A stretch of 64,000 nt of DNA from NCBI GenBank assembly GCA_024138015.1, contig JAMXBB010000010.1, positions 6,454,262 through 6,518,261 on the forward strand, given 5' to 3'. The stretch comes from Lumnitzera littorea. Lineage: Eukaryota; Streptophyta; Magnoliopsida; Myrtales; Combretaceae. Shown here piece after piece: positions 22,011 to 33,714 of the stretch; positions within the stretch are counted from its first letter, which is position 1, and each line of letters starts with the position of its first letter. The position numbers and the translations under genes were made by a program. The notes below the pieces were generated by a model, which searched no databases, had not been told where the DNA came from, and saw only the letters and a list, made by a program, of their open reading frames with translations.

Positions 22011-25000
22011 TAGACCTGTCCAACGGGTTGAACCGGTTTTGAATTATCGGTTCTTGGGCCAGTTTTCAACTAAATCATAATTAGTCTCTGTGGTTATGGT
22101 TTCAGGTCAGTGGTTATGGTTTCAGGTCAGTTTCGACTTTTGAACCGACTGTCTCGTGTTTTTTTTTCCGCCTCTTCCTCCTCCTCTAATTCTCTCCTCC
22201 AAATTGAGGAAATTGACAATTTATAAGGTTTTATTAATTTTTGGAATAGGGGTTCTTGTAAATAATTGTCAGTCCTCTCCAAAATTTGGATTTCATTTTG
22301 AAAATTGTCGTACAACCTAAGGTGTACATTTGCATAACATAATACGTAACATATATCTAATTGATTGGACCATATTAGATAAACATAATATGGCACTACT
22401 TTAAACTGTAAATCATTCTAGTACAGTACAAAAAATTATCTGATCGATCGAAGTAAAGTGGTCAAATAGAAATATGAAACAAAATGCCATCCACTTTTAA
22501 TAGTCTTTATTGGTTAAAACAATTAATATAAAAAGTTCAGTATTGGAGAATTTTGGAGTTCGAGGCGAGGGAGAGTGGGAAAATTTTTTTTAGTTAATTT
22601 TTCGGTTGTCTGAAATTAGATCACCATAGTTTGGTTTGGATATTTAGAAAATTTTTAGTTTGTTAGTCAATTTTAAGTTTGGTAAAAAAAATCTAAGTGT
22701 ACGCGATCATCTAATTTAATTTTTTTTTATGAATAATAATTTCACTCGGTCATAATTTGGAAAATCTTAAGGCTAGATTACTATTTTTGGGGCAACCATA
22801 TCATTTAGTTTTTTTGGTGTACTTGCAAAAAATTTTGTTTTTTTGGTGCAATTACAATTTTTTTTTTCTACATGATAGAACTTCTTGACAAAAAAAAAAA
22901 AAAACTTACTTTGTATCTCCTTAGGTGATTGTTTGTGATCGGGAGTGAAACCCGTAGCTGAGCTTGAGCTTCTATTAGATTTGTTCCAAGCACTAAAGTA
23001 ATTATCTTTCTCGCTTGATATCTTGCATGGTTCTTACCATCTGCAGGCTACCCTATACTAGTTTTCTGTGTAAGCACTTGTCTCAATATTGACAACAGAT
23101 AGAGAGGCTCGTTGGTCGTTGAGGATGAGGCCTACTATACTAAAAGCTCGCTTAACAATGATCGTTGAAGTTAGAGTAGTGGGTACTTTACAGGCGATGC
23201 GACATAAGAGTGGGTAGTTCCTTGTGTGCCTTTGCCATCACTTAAAGATATCGAAGTCCTTGATGGAGATATTCTCGGAGAACTTGAAATTCCTATTCGT
23301 ATGGTACTGCATCTTAAACAATGGACCATTGGAATATTGCCTCTTTAATTTTTGTACCACTAATTGCTCACCTATTAATGAGTAATGCCGTTGCTTGTTG
23401 GGTAGTGAATGAAAAATTGATGACTGGCCACCATACTAACTTTGGTAGGGTTCAGGCATCTCCTCTATATCGGCTTTGGCTGCCGATACCTCCTACTGTG
23501 CTTTTAAGTTGTATATATCTTGGAAATTCGTTAGATCTTTAATATAACCATAATAAGTTTTCAAATATATCAGTAATACTTCTGCTTTACAACAAGGATC
23601 TATAATAATTATTACAAGATAAATATAAAGAATATTTTTTATAATAAGATAACCACTTTAATGGCATATCGTATATGCATGTGTGTAGGTTCGGGTCCTC
23701 ATAGGCTTAAAGTAATGCATTAAGTATAGTAATGGTTGACATAACAAACAAGTGTATACTAAGCCTGCAAACCTGTGAGAAAGTTTTAGTAGCATTATGA
23801 AAATCTTTCAAAACTTTTAGCAACTAGATACATATATCCCTGTTGTTGGAGAGAATGTCAACCTTACACATGTTGTATGTTGCAAAGTTATACAGCAGTT
23901 TGTTGTAAGGAATGGTGCAATGCAACAACTCATGTGTCGAGTTCCAGTGGTGTTGCACATCCATCTTAAATTTTCAAGGTCTCTTCCCATGCTCCATACA
24001 AAAGTTCCTCTACTTTTTGTAGAGAGACAACTTTTTTGTTATTATCTTAACCATGTTCTTAATTGGAGTTATATTGTCTTGTAAAGCTGCAATGCTATCC
24101 TTGATATACAAATTAAGAATATGACATGTACAACGTATATGGAAACCTTCCTAATGCAATTTGACAGTAATTTTGTAGATTAGATATTGAGGTTATGTTG
24201 GCACTTGTATTGTCAAAACTAATACAAAAAATTTTCTTAACTAATTTGTACTCATTTAAGATTTCTCTAATAATTTTATAGATATTTTATGTCGTGTAAC
24301 GCTCTTTATATATCCTTAGAGCCAATAATTGTTTATTAAGTTGCCAGTTATCTTCTATCCAATGAATAGTAATATCTACATAAGAATTATTATAAAAGGA
24401 TCCATCCATATATTTGCCCATATGGATACAAACGTATCGATGAAACAAACTTATTTGTGAGCTCTCTCTTACCTTTGCAATAAAGCTTCTGCATGGCTCG
24501 GGTTAACGTATTGTGGCTAAGCTATTGCAAGTTGGGGTTGAACGTCTCCTGTTTGTAGCAAATTTGCCACTTTGATGCGCCCCGTTGAATGATGGGTATA
24601 TGTTGGCTAGGTATTGCACCAGGTTGTGATCATACCTTTCTTGATTGTACCTCATCAGCAATTGTCCAGATAAACCATAATTTCGGGCGATCTATTTGCT
24701 ATCTACTGTCTATCCCCATCTCTTCAGGATGCTTCAACCTCAAGTGTCTATTAAGGGTACCATATCCCTCTCCCGTTTTCCAAGAGTAACTTACGTTATA
24801 ATAGTTGTAGAATGCCCTTAAGTTCCTTTTCTCGTTTGTACCTTTACGAAAATGCATGGTAAAAATATTGGATTTATAGAGCTTAAAGGGCTTAGTTAAG
24901 CCTGAAGGTCTCGAACTATTAGAGCCATGCTATTCTATATGTTGCTCCTTTGTTTTGGGAATCATTTCTATCTCATCCTTCTCATTCTTGAACATGCTTG

Positions 25001-26199
25001 TAGGGCAACTACTTCATGGGGGTTCAAATTTAGTGGGTTGTATAGAAACACTCATGTGAGGAGGTGCAAATCTAGGAGGATGTTCAAATACACTCATGTA
25101 TAGAGGTTTGAACCCAGGGGGTAATGTGTCTCAGTAACTCATGCGTTGAAGTTCAAGCTCAAAGCTAGGAGGTGGTGTACTTTGGTCACTCGTGCATTTA
25201 GGTTCAAGATCGAAGCCAAGAGGTAGTGTACCTCATTGTTTGACATTCTCCACCATCTCATGCGCTCTTTGCTTGTTCAAGTTATATTTGTAATTAGGGA
25301 ATGCTTGAACGTCATCAAACTGCTATGGCTTAAACGATGTACTAGTTCTAGTGTCCTTACCTTTCCCTTTCTCACTAGATGAGGAACTGTGCTTCTTCTT
25401 GGAGAAAGTATGGTGCAAGAATCGTTCCATAGATGTAAATTTTCTTTTTCTTGTTCACTATAAGAGAGATTTATGATTGAAGGATAAGAAGAAAATGCAA
25501 GACAATGCAAAACGAAAATAATGTAGCGAGTAAGTGTATGTAAATGTTTTGGTTAATGCAAATGGTTCAAAGACAAACAATTATGCTAAAGGCCTTATGG
25601 TAATTGAAAGAAATATTTATCTAAGAATGTTTCATAATTGCAAAATCCGAAAGCAAAATAACTGGAGCGTTTGAATAATTTTATGAAGGAGTCATAACTC
25701 CTATACCTTTCAATTTATGAGCAATGAGAAAGGTCTGCACATCTTATCTAAATTTTCAAATTTTGAAATGAAATCATTAGTATGGCAACAATATTTGAAT
25801 TCTCAAAATTTTATCAAATGCTCCACCTACACAATTGCATTGAAAGTTGAATTTTTTTCAACACAAAACGCGTTAATCCATTTAAATTGTTTGAGTACAA
25901 GAAGTTTGAATTGGAGACAACGTTTGGAAAAGCTATGGAATAATTAGTGTATGAACTTTGAACAAAAGAAAAAGCAATGTGAAAGCAAAAGTAATAAAAG
26001 AAACTGAAAAGTAGAAGTTAGGTTGGGAGGGTTGTGCAGGGTGAATTATAGAGTTAGGTGTTGTTGTTGTTCTTTTTTTTAATCAGGCTAGCCATGAACC
26101 AGCAAGTTAAATTGCTAGTTTAGGTAGTTTGGGGGGTAGTCCTAGTTACTTCAGAGTTAGGCCAGTTTACGGTTCGGAACTGACCTTTGCACTGGTCTA
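22011..26199 (-). mobile_element. hAT-superfamily DNA transposon with 8-bp target duplication (about 4.2 kb)
   Basis: The 8-mer GGCTTGGG is directly outside both ends (22003-22010 and 26200-26207). The ends are TAGACCTGT and, reverse complemented, TAGACCAGT, a short imperfect TIR as expected for hAT. The interior holds a minus-strand hAT transposase with BED-finger-like and dimerisation regions. A 20-base unit is repeated twice in the left subterminal region (22091-22110, 22111-22130). The transposase is full of stops, so the copy is dead. Confidence 0.88.
22930..25430 (-). pseudogene. hAT transposase pseudogene, copy 1
   Basis: Starts at MERFLHHTFSKKKH (ATG complement 25428-25430) and matches the second hAT relative (33964-36498) along its whole length. 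The N terminus repeats the pattern PPxFEPxxMS. The BED-finger region follows KSNIFTMHFRKGTNEK but has Tyr where the relative keeps Cys (FYNYYN against FCNYCN), so the finger is lost. Middle and C-terminal hAT blocks are recognisable, including a DFDIFK-W-YPLLCRIA motif near 23150-23290, the usual hATC dimerisation start. There are dozens of stops and several frameshifts. The family resembles RICESLEEPER/Ac-type hAT transposases. Ends are approximate. Confidence 0.8.
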
Positions 26200-27359
26200 G
26201 GCTTGGGTACTATTTCATGTTGTGCTGGATTGTGTTGGCTCTGCATTTAATACATGTAGAGTGACATTAATGCTATATGCATGGTAATACTAATGACAAC
26301 AATAATCATGGCTTAATAATGTTTATAATAATAATAGTTAGGTAAGCTTAGTGGGTATTTAATGGATAAACCAATTTTTAGTAAAATACTTCTATTTCTT
26401 ATTATATATTATATACAAGTAATAATCATAATAATGACGCTAATAAAAATAATGATAAATGATACTTATAATAGTGTTATTGATAAAGGTAATTGCTTAC
26501 AATTTTAATAAATACTTATGAGTAATTATGTGTACATATATCACTTTCATGCTTCTATACTTTTCTGAAATTTTAAGAACTATATATGATTAAGTGTAAT
26601 AGCATATCTTATATTACTTGGAAAAGATAGTTAAGCGTATATATATTTCATGTTCTCTTAAGGAAAAAAAAGAAGTGTATGTTTCCATATGTAGATGTAG
26701 GGGTTCGATTGGAGTAGTCATGTGCGTGCTGCGTGAGTAGCATGCTATACGCGGCTTCAAAGAAGTGAAAAAAAGATTGTCACTTGAAGGGACGATTATG
26801 TGAGAATAAGGCAGTGAGGAGGAACATGCAATCTTAGTGTCTTAAATGCATAAATGATAGATAAGACAACTTTAGGGGACCTCAGGCATTCACTTTGTAG
26901 CTTGAGCGAATGAGATCAATTATTTACCTGAACTTTATTTGATTTTAGAGAGCAGAGTTTTCACAATGGAACACCAATTTTTCGATCTTTCTAAGAGTTC
27001 TCAATGATGAGAAAATAATGGGTATTTATAAGCTTTTGGGCATGATGATATCCATCAGATCATTTGGGTGATCAACGGATGAGATGGAGATTGCTCAATC
27101 TATGGTTATTTAGAATGAGCTAGCTAATGGGCTCAAAGTTAGTAGCCTTTCTTATATGTACATGAGTCTGCTTGAGAAAGGTTGGAGGCGAATGGACAAG
27201 TTTAATAATCCCTATTACAAGCCTACCAAGTCAAATCTCTCTAAATTTTCCCAATATGGACTAGACTCTTTAAACTATGTTACCTGGTCTAAAAAGTCAA
27301 ACCTAAATGACTAATGGGCTTATCCCAATAACTAATATAACAATTTTCAGCCCTCTCCA

Positions 27360-27361
<2 letters not shown>

Positions 27362-27397
<36 letters not shown>
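27362..27397. repeat. (AT)18 microsatellite
   Basis: Uninterrupted AT dinucleotide run. Confidence 0.95.
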
Positions 27398-27400
<3 letters not shown>

Positions 27401-27570
27401 TAATGAATTTAATTTTGACAAAAAAAAAAAGAATGTATAACGAATTTAAGGTTTGACCATTTTTGGAAGAACATATGTCCATGTAAACACATGAAACTAT
27501 CTAAAAGTAATAAAGTGTTATTAGTAATCATGATAATAACAAAATAAGTTTGTACACACATAAAAGTATG

Positions 27571-27597
27571 TGTGTGTGTAGAGAGAGAGAGAGAGAG
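27571..27597. repeat. Compound (TG)n(GA)n microsatellite
   Basis: A short TG run is followed by about nine GA units. Confidence 0.9.
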
Positions 27598-27711
27598 GTA
27601 GATGTACATAGTTGTTTTGCTGTATTGTTGTAGTGAGAAGATTCATTTTACTTAATTATACGAAATACAACCATGTATACATATTATAGCCTCAATAGAA
27701 AATTAGGGTGT

Positions 27712-27739
27712 TATATATATATATATATATATATATATT
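27712..27739. repeat. (TA)14 microsatellite
   Basis: Uninterrupted TA dinucleotide run. Confidence 0.95.
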
Positions 27740-30499
27740 ATGAAATGTGTAAAAATTGTAGTTCTAGAAATTGAATTATTGAATTAAATGATATATTTTC
27801 AAGTTTTGATATTCAACTTTAAAATAGTAGTCACGATGTCTAGTTTATGTAATATCTGAATAAGAAGCTTCCTTTTTAGAGGAAACTTAAAACTTATATA
27901 GCATGTATTTTATAATATATACATATATACATATATGATAATAAATAAAATAGGGAAGAAATTATAATTTGATTGGAAACTCATGATACATCAATACCAT
28001 ACTAGCAATTATTACAATAACTTGATAGTGCATAAAACTATAAGTTGATGAATATAGTTTTACTAAATAAGGTTAATAAACAAATTTAAGTAATGCAAAC
28101 CTTTATTTATTTACTATTTATTTTAAATCGAATCAATTAATCTAATCAATCACTTTAATTAAATTAACCTTCATACATTCAATATTAGTAAAAGAGATTA
28201 AACCCTTCAAGATAGGTATTTATTTGCAAGAGATCAAAGCTAAAACAAATATACTGCACTTGATTAAAAGTTAAGGTTCAAATCAAGAAATGAGCAACAA
28301 TAAATTCAATTATGGTTTCAAACACCTCATATACTTATTTATTGATGTCTTATGCAATACTAACCTTGGGGGGAAATTCTCTATTAGCCGTTTACATGAC
28401 AATTATTATGATTAGTTGTCCTAAATAGGTGAGTGACTCTCTGTGATTTCCATATTTATTTATGCTTGTAGTGTAGTTGCACTCTAATTAATATATCATA
28501 CGAAATTGAATTGATTGGGGATATGGAAAATGTATGTGCTTGATATTGCTTGCTATGTTATGCAAAAATATTTTGAATTATATGAAACCAAAAATTGGAT
28601 GTTATGTTTATTAATTGCATTATTGTTGCTAAGTGTTTGTCTTATTTGTTTGGTCATCTTGTAATGAACTAACAACTATTTGGCTTAAAATTTAAATTGG
28701 ACATACATTTTACGATTGCATGAAGAAGGTCGTCAATATTACATAGGTACATGGAGAGGCCGTACAAAGGTGATGTTTTGTTCGATGTTATCTCACCCTA
28801 ATCTTTAAAAAATACTACGTATTAGGGAATGCTGTCCTTTGATTAGGGCTCCATTTGTAGATGCAACCGCTTAGGGCTACCTACATTCTTGAGCATATAT
28901 GTATTATCAGATTATTATTTTGATATTAAAATAAATGCCGCTTGAGCTGAGCTCACGATAATTTGATATATTAATTAATAAGGCATTGAGCCAAGGGCGA
29001 TTTAACTTAGAGTGATGGTACCTGGAGTTGACATGTTGTTACTTATTCCCTAACCCCTAGCAACCAAAAAGCATAAATTTGGGTTGTATACAATTTCTAG
29101 ATGACTGTATATAATGTTACATTTATATGGTTGTACATGCATTACAAACTAATGGTTGATAACTTGTTTGCTAATTAGTTGTTGTATGGTATGATGGACG
29201 ATCTTACTAAGCCGTGGTTTACTCACCCCCTAATAGTCTTTCTTATAGGTTATATCAAAGATGAGAATGGGTTAAGTGTCAAATGATGAGCATATAAGAC
29301 TCCGATTATAATGGATAGGTATAGGTTAGAATATTATTAAACTAAACTTAGATTATGCGAGGGAAAATATTAAAACATGTGATCTCTTATTTTCAAAATC
29401 TTTAGTCCTTTAGATTTATTTTGAATTAATATCCTTTAAAAAGTTTTGACTACCCAATTTTATTGTTTGGTAAGGAATTTTCATTCTTTGCAGTTTTGTT
29501 TAACTATGGAATATTGGTTTCCATAATTATTTTCATATAAATGTACTATATATATTATGATTAAATGTAATGAGTGAATGTTTGCTTAAAATCTTATAAC
29601 TTTTGACTTGTAAGACGATCTTCATATTATTGATACACATGTAATATGATAATTTTAGGATAATTTTACTATGCCCCCTTTAGGATCATAATAGTTTCTA
29701 CCTCTTGGCACGAGGCCATTTACCTCTAAAAGAACTAATAACCTATGCAAGAAAAACACAATTGGCTTCTTCTCTTTCTTGGCAAATGTCTCTTTTGTTT
29801 TTTTCTTTTTTTTTCTTTTTTGGTGTTACTTCGGTTCTTTTTCCTTGACATATAAAGCGATAATCACAAATAGAAGTCAGCAGCCAAGGGACTATGGAGC
29901 TGGTCATAAGATCACATTCAAAGCCACTCGAGTAATAGATAAGTAGTTATATCAATACTTATATTGAGGATGTAATATATGAGAAGTTAGATTAGTATAT
30001 AGAACCGCTTTTTTTATCTAATGTACTAAGAGGGTACTACAAAAATTAAGTAGACTTTACTATTTTGCCTTCTCTTAGTCATTAATGCTTACCAGCCTGT
30101 TCCTCAAAAGAGTGCGGAGATACAGCGGAAGGAATATTCCTAGAAAGATGCAGCGACTAATTTACATGTCTCCCATCCCCAAAAAATCCCTACAGAGCTG
30201 TTTTATCGATTTTTGTGATCAATCCTTGGAAATTAGAGGGGTTAGATTTATATGGACTATAAATCTTGGATTCCAGTGGTTCAATTTGTTCTTTTTTATA
30301 TTACAGCTTAGAAAGGTGAAGATTAATATATATATATACATACACAAATTTCAATTTCTTAAAATTTGATCTACCCCATTTTTTCCTATTACTTACTAAG
30401 AAACCATGAAATTATAATCCTTCAAATCATTTTTCTAAGACTATATTATAAATAAATGAACTGTGTTTTGGTGCTTTTGTAAATAATTTATTTATGATG

Positions 30500-31370
30500 T
30501 TTTTTGTGACAAATAACCGACGCGTGTTTAACTTCGTTACATTCCATCCAATTTTCCGTTAATATAATTACGTCCTTTATAATGTTCGGTAAAAAGGCCC
30601 TTTCATCTTAGCAAACGAAAAATCAGCAAAAAAAAAAAAGGTAGAACCTCAAGGCCCAAATTATCCAACGAAAGTTGTAAACCCTCAACATGAATTGAAG
30701 AGTGAAAACAAGTATCTCCCTATAGGATTAAATTGACTAGTATTGTGGCTATTCTTTGGATCCAAAGGGAAAGAAAACCCCACTTTGCATATCAAAACCC
30801 CAAGTTTCTACCTGTTTCGACAAAAAGCTCAAAACTTTATTAGCAATTTGTCATTTTGAAATCAATATGACTTATAATCTTGCTTATGTTTGTGTTTGGA
30901 TATTTTATCAATACTTTATTACAATGCAATATTACACCCAAAAACAACGATAATCTAAGCTCTTCTTCAACCTTTCTTCTCCATTGTCGTCTCCCTCTAC
31001 CTAAAAGTTTGAACACGCGTTCATCCTTCTCTTTTGGAAAAGTGCAGATAAACTTATTATCTCATCATCAAATTTAACGTTGTCGTTAGCACTAGAAAAA
31101 TTTTGTTTTTGTATGCCTTCCTTCCATATTCAGCCCTCTAGGCTAGGGTTTGTTCTAGCGATGAAGCGGGTGAGATGATTAGAGGGGTTGAGTTTCTGGG
31201 TCGACGATTTGGGGGCAAAATCTGCAAGGAGTCATTTCTCATTTTCTAGTAAATGGAGCGTGTCTACTTTGGGTTTTTCAATATAGCACACGATAGAAAC
31301 GTGATCTAAGTAACAGAAAATTAGATGGAACATAACGAAGTCAAACATAGGTTGATTATTTATAAAAAAT
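30500..31370 (+). mobile_element. Non-autonomous TIR element with about 75-bp inverted ends, copy A
   Basis: Left end 30500-30575 and the reverse complement of 31296-31370 align: both read ATAA, then TGTTT(A/G)ACTTCGTTA, then TTCCATC(C/T)AATTTTC(C/T)GTTA. The interior (about 720 bp) has no transposase. The interior and left end recur inverted at 57600-58858. TIRs this long suggest a Mutator-like derivative; a clear 9-bp duplication was not seen in the AT-rich flanks. A short frame at 30880-31077 is conserved between the copies but looks noncoding. Confidence 0.75.
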
Positions 31371-31539
31371 AATTAAAAATAATAATAACACAGAAAGCTA
31401 CTTATAAAAGTATCAAAATGCAAGTTATGTATTTATAATTTACCTTATAATATATAATATGTTATAAGATAATATATATAATATACAACTCAATTCTTTT
31501 TTATTATTGGTTAATCTATTTATTTATATATATTTTCAT

Positions 31540-31786
31540 TTTATAGATTTAAGCTTGTGAATAATCTTGAAATTAGTTCACTTTAGGCTTGGCTTTATTT
31601 GAGCTTGTGGAGTAAATTAGTCAAGTTTAAGTTTAAGATAAAACTTATTTATATAAATGAGTCAAACTCAATACTCAATTATAAGCTTAACAAAAAACTC
31701 GACTTGAGCCTGAATTAGATAATTTTTAAACGAGTCGAGTTTAAAACTTTAAAAGCTCGGCTCGGCTTAGCTTGTTTGTAGCCCTA
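31540..31786 (-). mobile_element. Partial hAT-type MITE end
   Basis: The sequence ends in a block (31753-31786) with GCTCGGCTCGGCTTAGCTTG and then GTAGCCCTA. Reverse complemented this starts TAGGGCTACAAA and carries GAGC-type subterminal repeats, the well-known terminus of many plant hAT MITEs. The partner end was not found, so it is truncated or its left border is hidden. Confidence 0.55.
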
Positions 31787-33714
31787 GATATCACCCAAAG
31801 GATCATTATATTATATTCGATCATAAGATGGGTTTAAAACCTTATAGTGTTCTTAAGTCATGCTTTCATACTTAAAAAAAACCTAAGAAAACTAGAAACC
31901 CGATAATAAAAATAATTATATAATATAATATAATATATATTTATTATTATATATTAATGTAAGGAAAAAAAAAAGATAATTTGAAAATTGAAGTTGAATT
32001 TGAAACCATATACTGTACAGTTTAATATGCATATGCTTCATTTGGTTTCTTTAAGAATAGAAATCCATACAGAATTTAAGTATCTATTATTTTTCATCAA
32101 AGTATAACTACGATATAGAGTAAAATTTTAAAAGAATAGTACCTTACAACTCCCAGTGTCCTAGAATTTACAAAATTAATAGGAGAGGAGAATAGGATTC
32201 TAAAAGTTAAGTAACTTGGCTCGAACTTTAATATCATTTTACTCTACATCCTCATCAAACTTTTATATATAAAAATAAAGAATTGGAATTTTTGAAATAC
32301 TATTCCATATAATAAAAATACAAAGGCCATAAATTTAAATGATGAGTTGAGGCATTTCATGCTAATATTCCGAGATATCATTATCCTTGTCCCATCTTTT
32401 GTCCAACTTACCTAAAGTTGTTTGTTCTCCCTCCCATGATGGTTTTATGAATAATGATCGAACCAAACTTCCCAATTGCCCATATCTATAATGAGATTTT
32501 AATATTCCACAATGCACCATTCAATTGCAAAATAATGGCAAACACAAAACCCAAAATTTTAAAAAGAGACTTAGTAACAAAAAAGATAAATTAAAAGATA
32601 AAAAATTGGTAGAGAAAGGTTCCTTAAAGTAAAGGGGACCGAAGAAAGTGTTGGTTAATTGACATCAAATGATAGAAAATAATAACATTTATTGGGAATA
32701 TATAAGGGATCATACCAAGTCGGGTTGAGTTTTTATCAAGTTTAAAGGAATCCTATAAGGTTGGGTACTAGAAATAAAATCAAAATCCTATAAAGCTTTA
32801 AAGCGAATTCTAAGAAGCTTTTCAAAGTAACATGTCAAGTTTAGATTTTGTAAAATCCATCTTAAACCTGTCATGATGACATCTCAGTAACTTACTCTTA
32901 TTTAAGAAGATGGGAGAAAATAGAGGGGTAGAAAAAATTAATATTTTATCTTGTTAGCAAAATAAAGGAATAGTCGATTTAGAAGATGCCACCGATGGAG
33001 TGTAAATTCGTAAATTTAATAATTTTTTTCTCCCTTTCTCTCCTATTTTCTTTTTGAGAGAATACCTTTATATAAGAGCATCGCTTGTTTCTTGGGCAAA
33101 TTCCGAGGCCATGAAGGACCATGCCGCGTTCCTTGAATTATTGCACATCGTTCCTTTGCAAGGGAATGTCCCTTGTTAGTTGTTCCTTTTTCAAGTTTTA
33201 ATTCATCATTGATGTATTATTAGAATTCATAAAAACTTTTAAAAATACTAAGGAAGTTTTATAAGAAAATTTAGGGATAAAGTGATAAATTTATTGAGAT
33301 GAGTTCCTTAGAATGTTAATGTAATACTTAAAGACTTAAAATGGATTCCAAAGAAATGCACATACTTTTAGACCTTATATTTAATTCTCTCACCTTCCTC
33401 TCTTTTTCTTTCTTTTCAAACAATAATGAATCATTCATTTTATTGAATAGAATAAGAGAGGAATTGAATTAAGATTCTTATGTAATGGGGAATAAGGGGA
33501 TAATGCTAATTACAATGTTTAATTATACAAAAGTTCCATTAAGCATGGATACATAATAAAAATTAAAAAGTCAGTTTTACCCTCATCCTCTTCCTTTCTA
33601 GTGTTTATTTTCTTTTCAAAAACTCGTCTTTAACCAATAAATAGAAGAAATCTAACTATTATCTTTAATCTAATCATTTCATCATCAAACCCTTATCTTC
33701 AATTTTCTGTTTTT
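31787..33714. other. AT-rich spacer without recognisable gene
   Basis: No coding sequence or repeat boundary that I can support on either strand. Confidence 0.4.

Larger units (their letters stand above)
26208..30499. other. AT-rich repeat-derived spacer without recognisable gene
   Basis: Neither strand holds a convincing coding region. The stretch has three microsatellites (listed separately). Blocks near 28350-29430, with phrases such as ACTCACCCCCTAATAG followed by an AGG boundary, resemble the 3' part of plant gypsy LTRs, but no partner LTR, PBS or target duplication was found. The 26880-27350 stretch may also be LTR debris. Confidence 0.35.

Noticed and set aside
30880..31077. Short frame conserved between the two TIR element copies, suggesting a peptide
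   Set aside because: Conservation extends equally through flanking noncoding sequence of the element, so it reflects copy relationship rather than coding selection.
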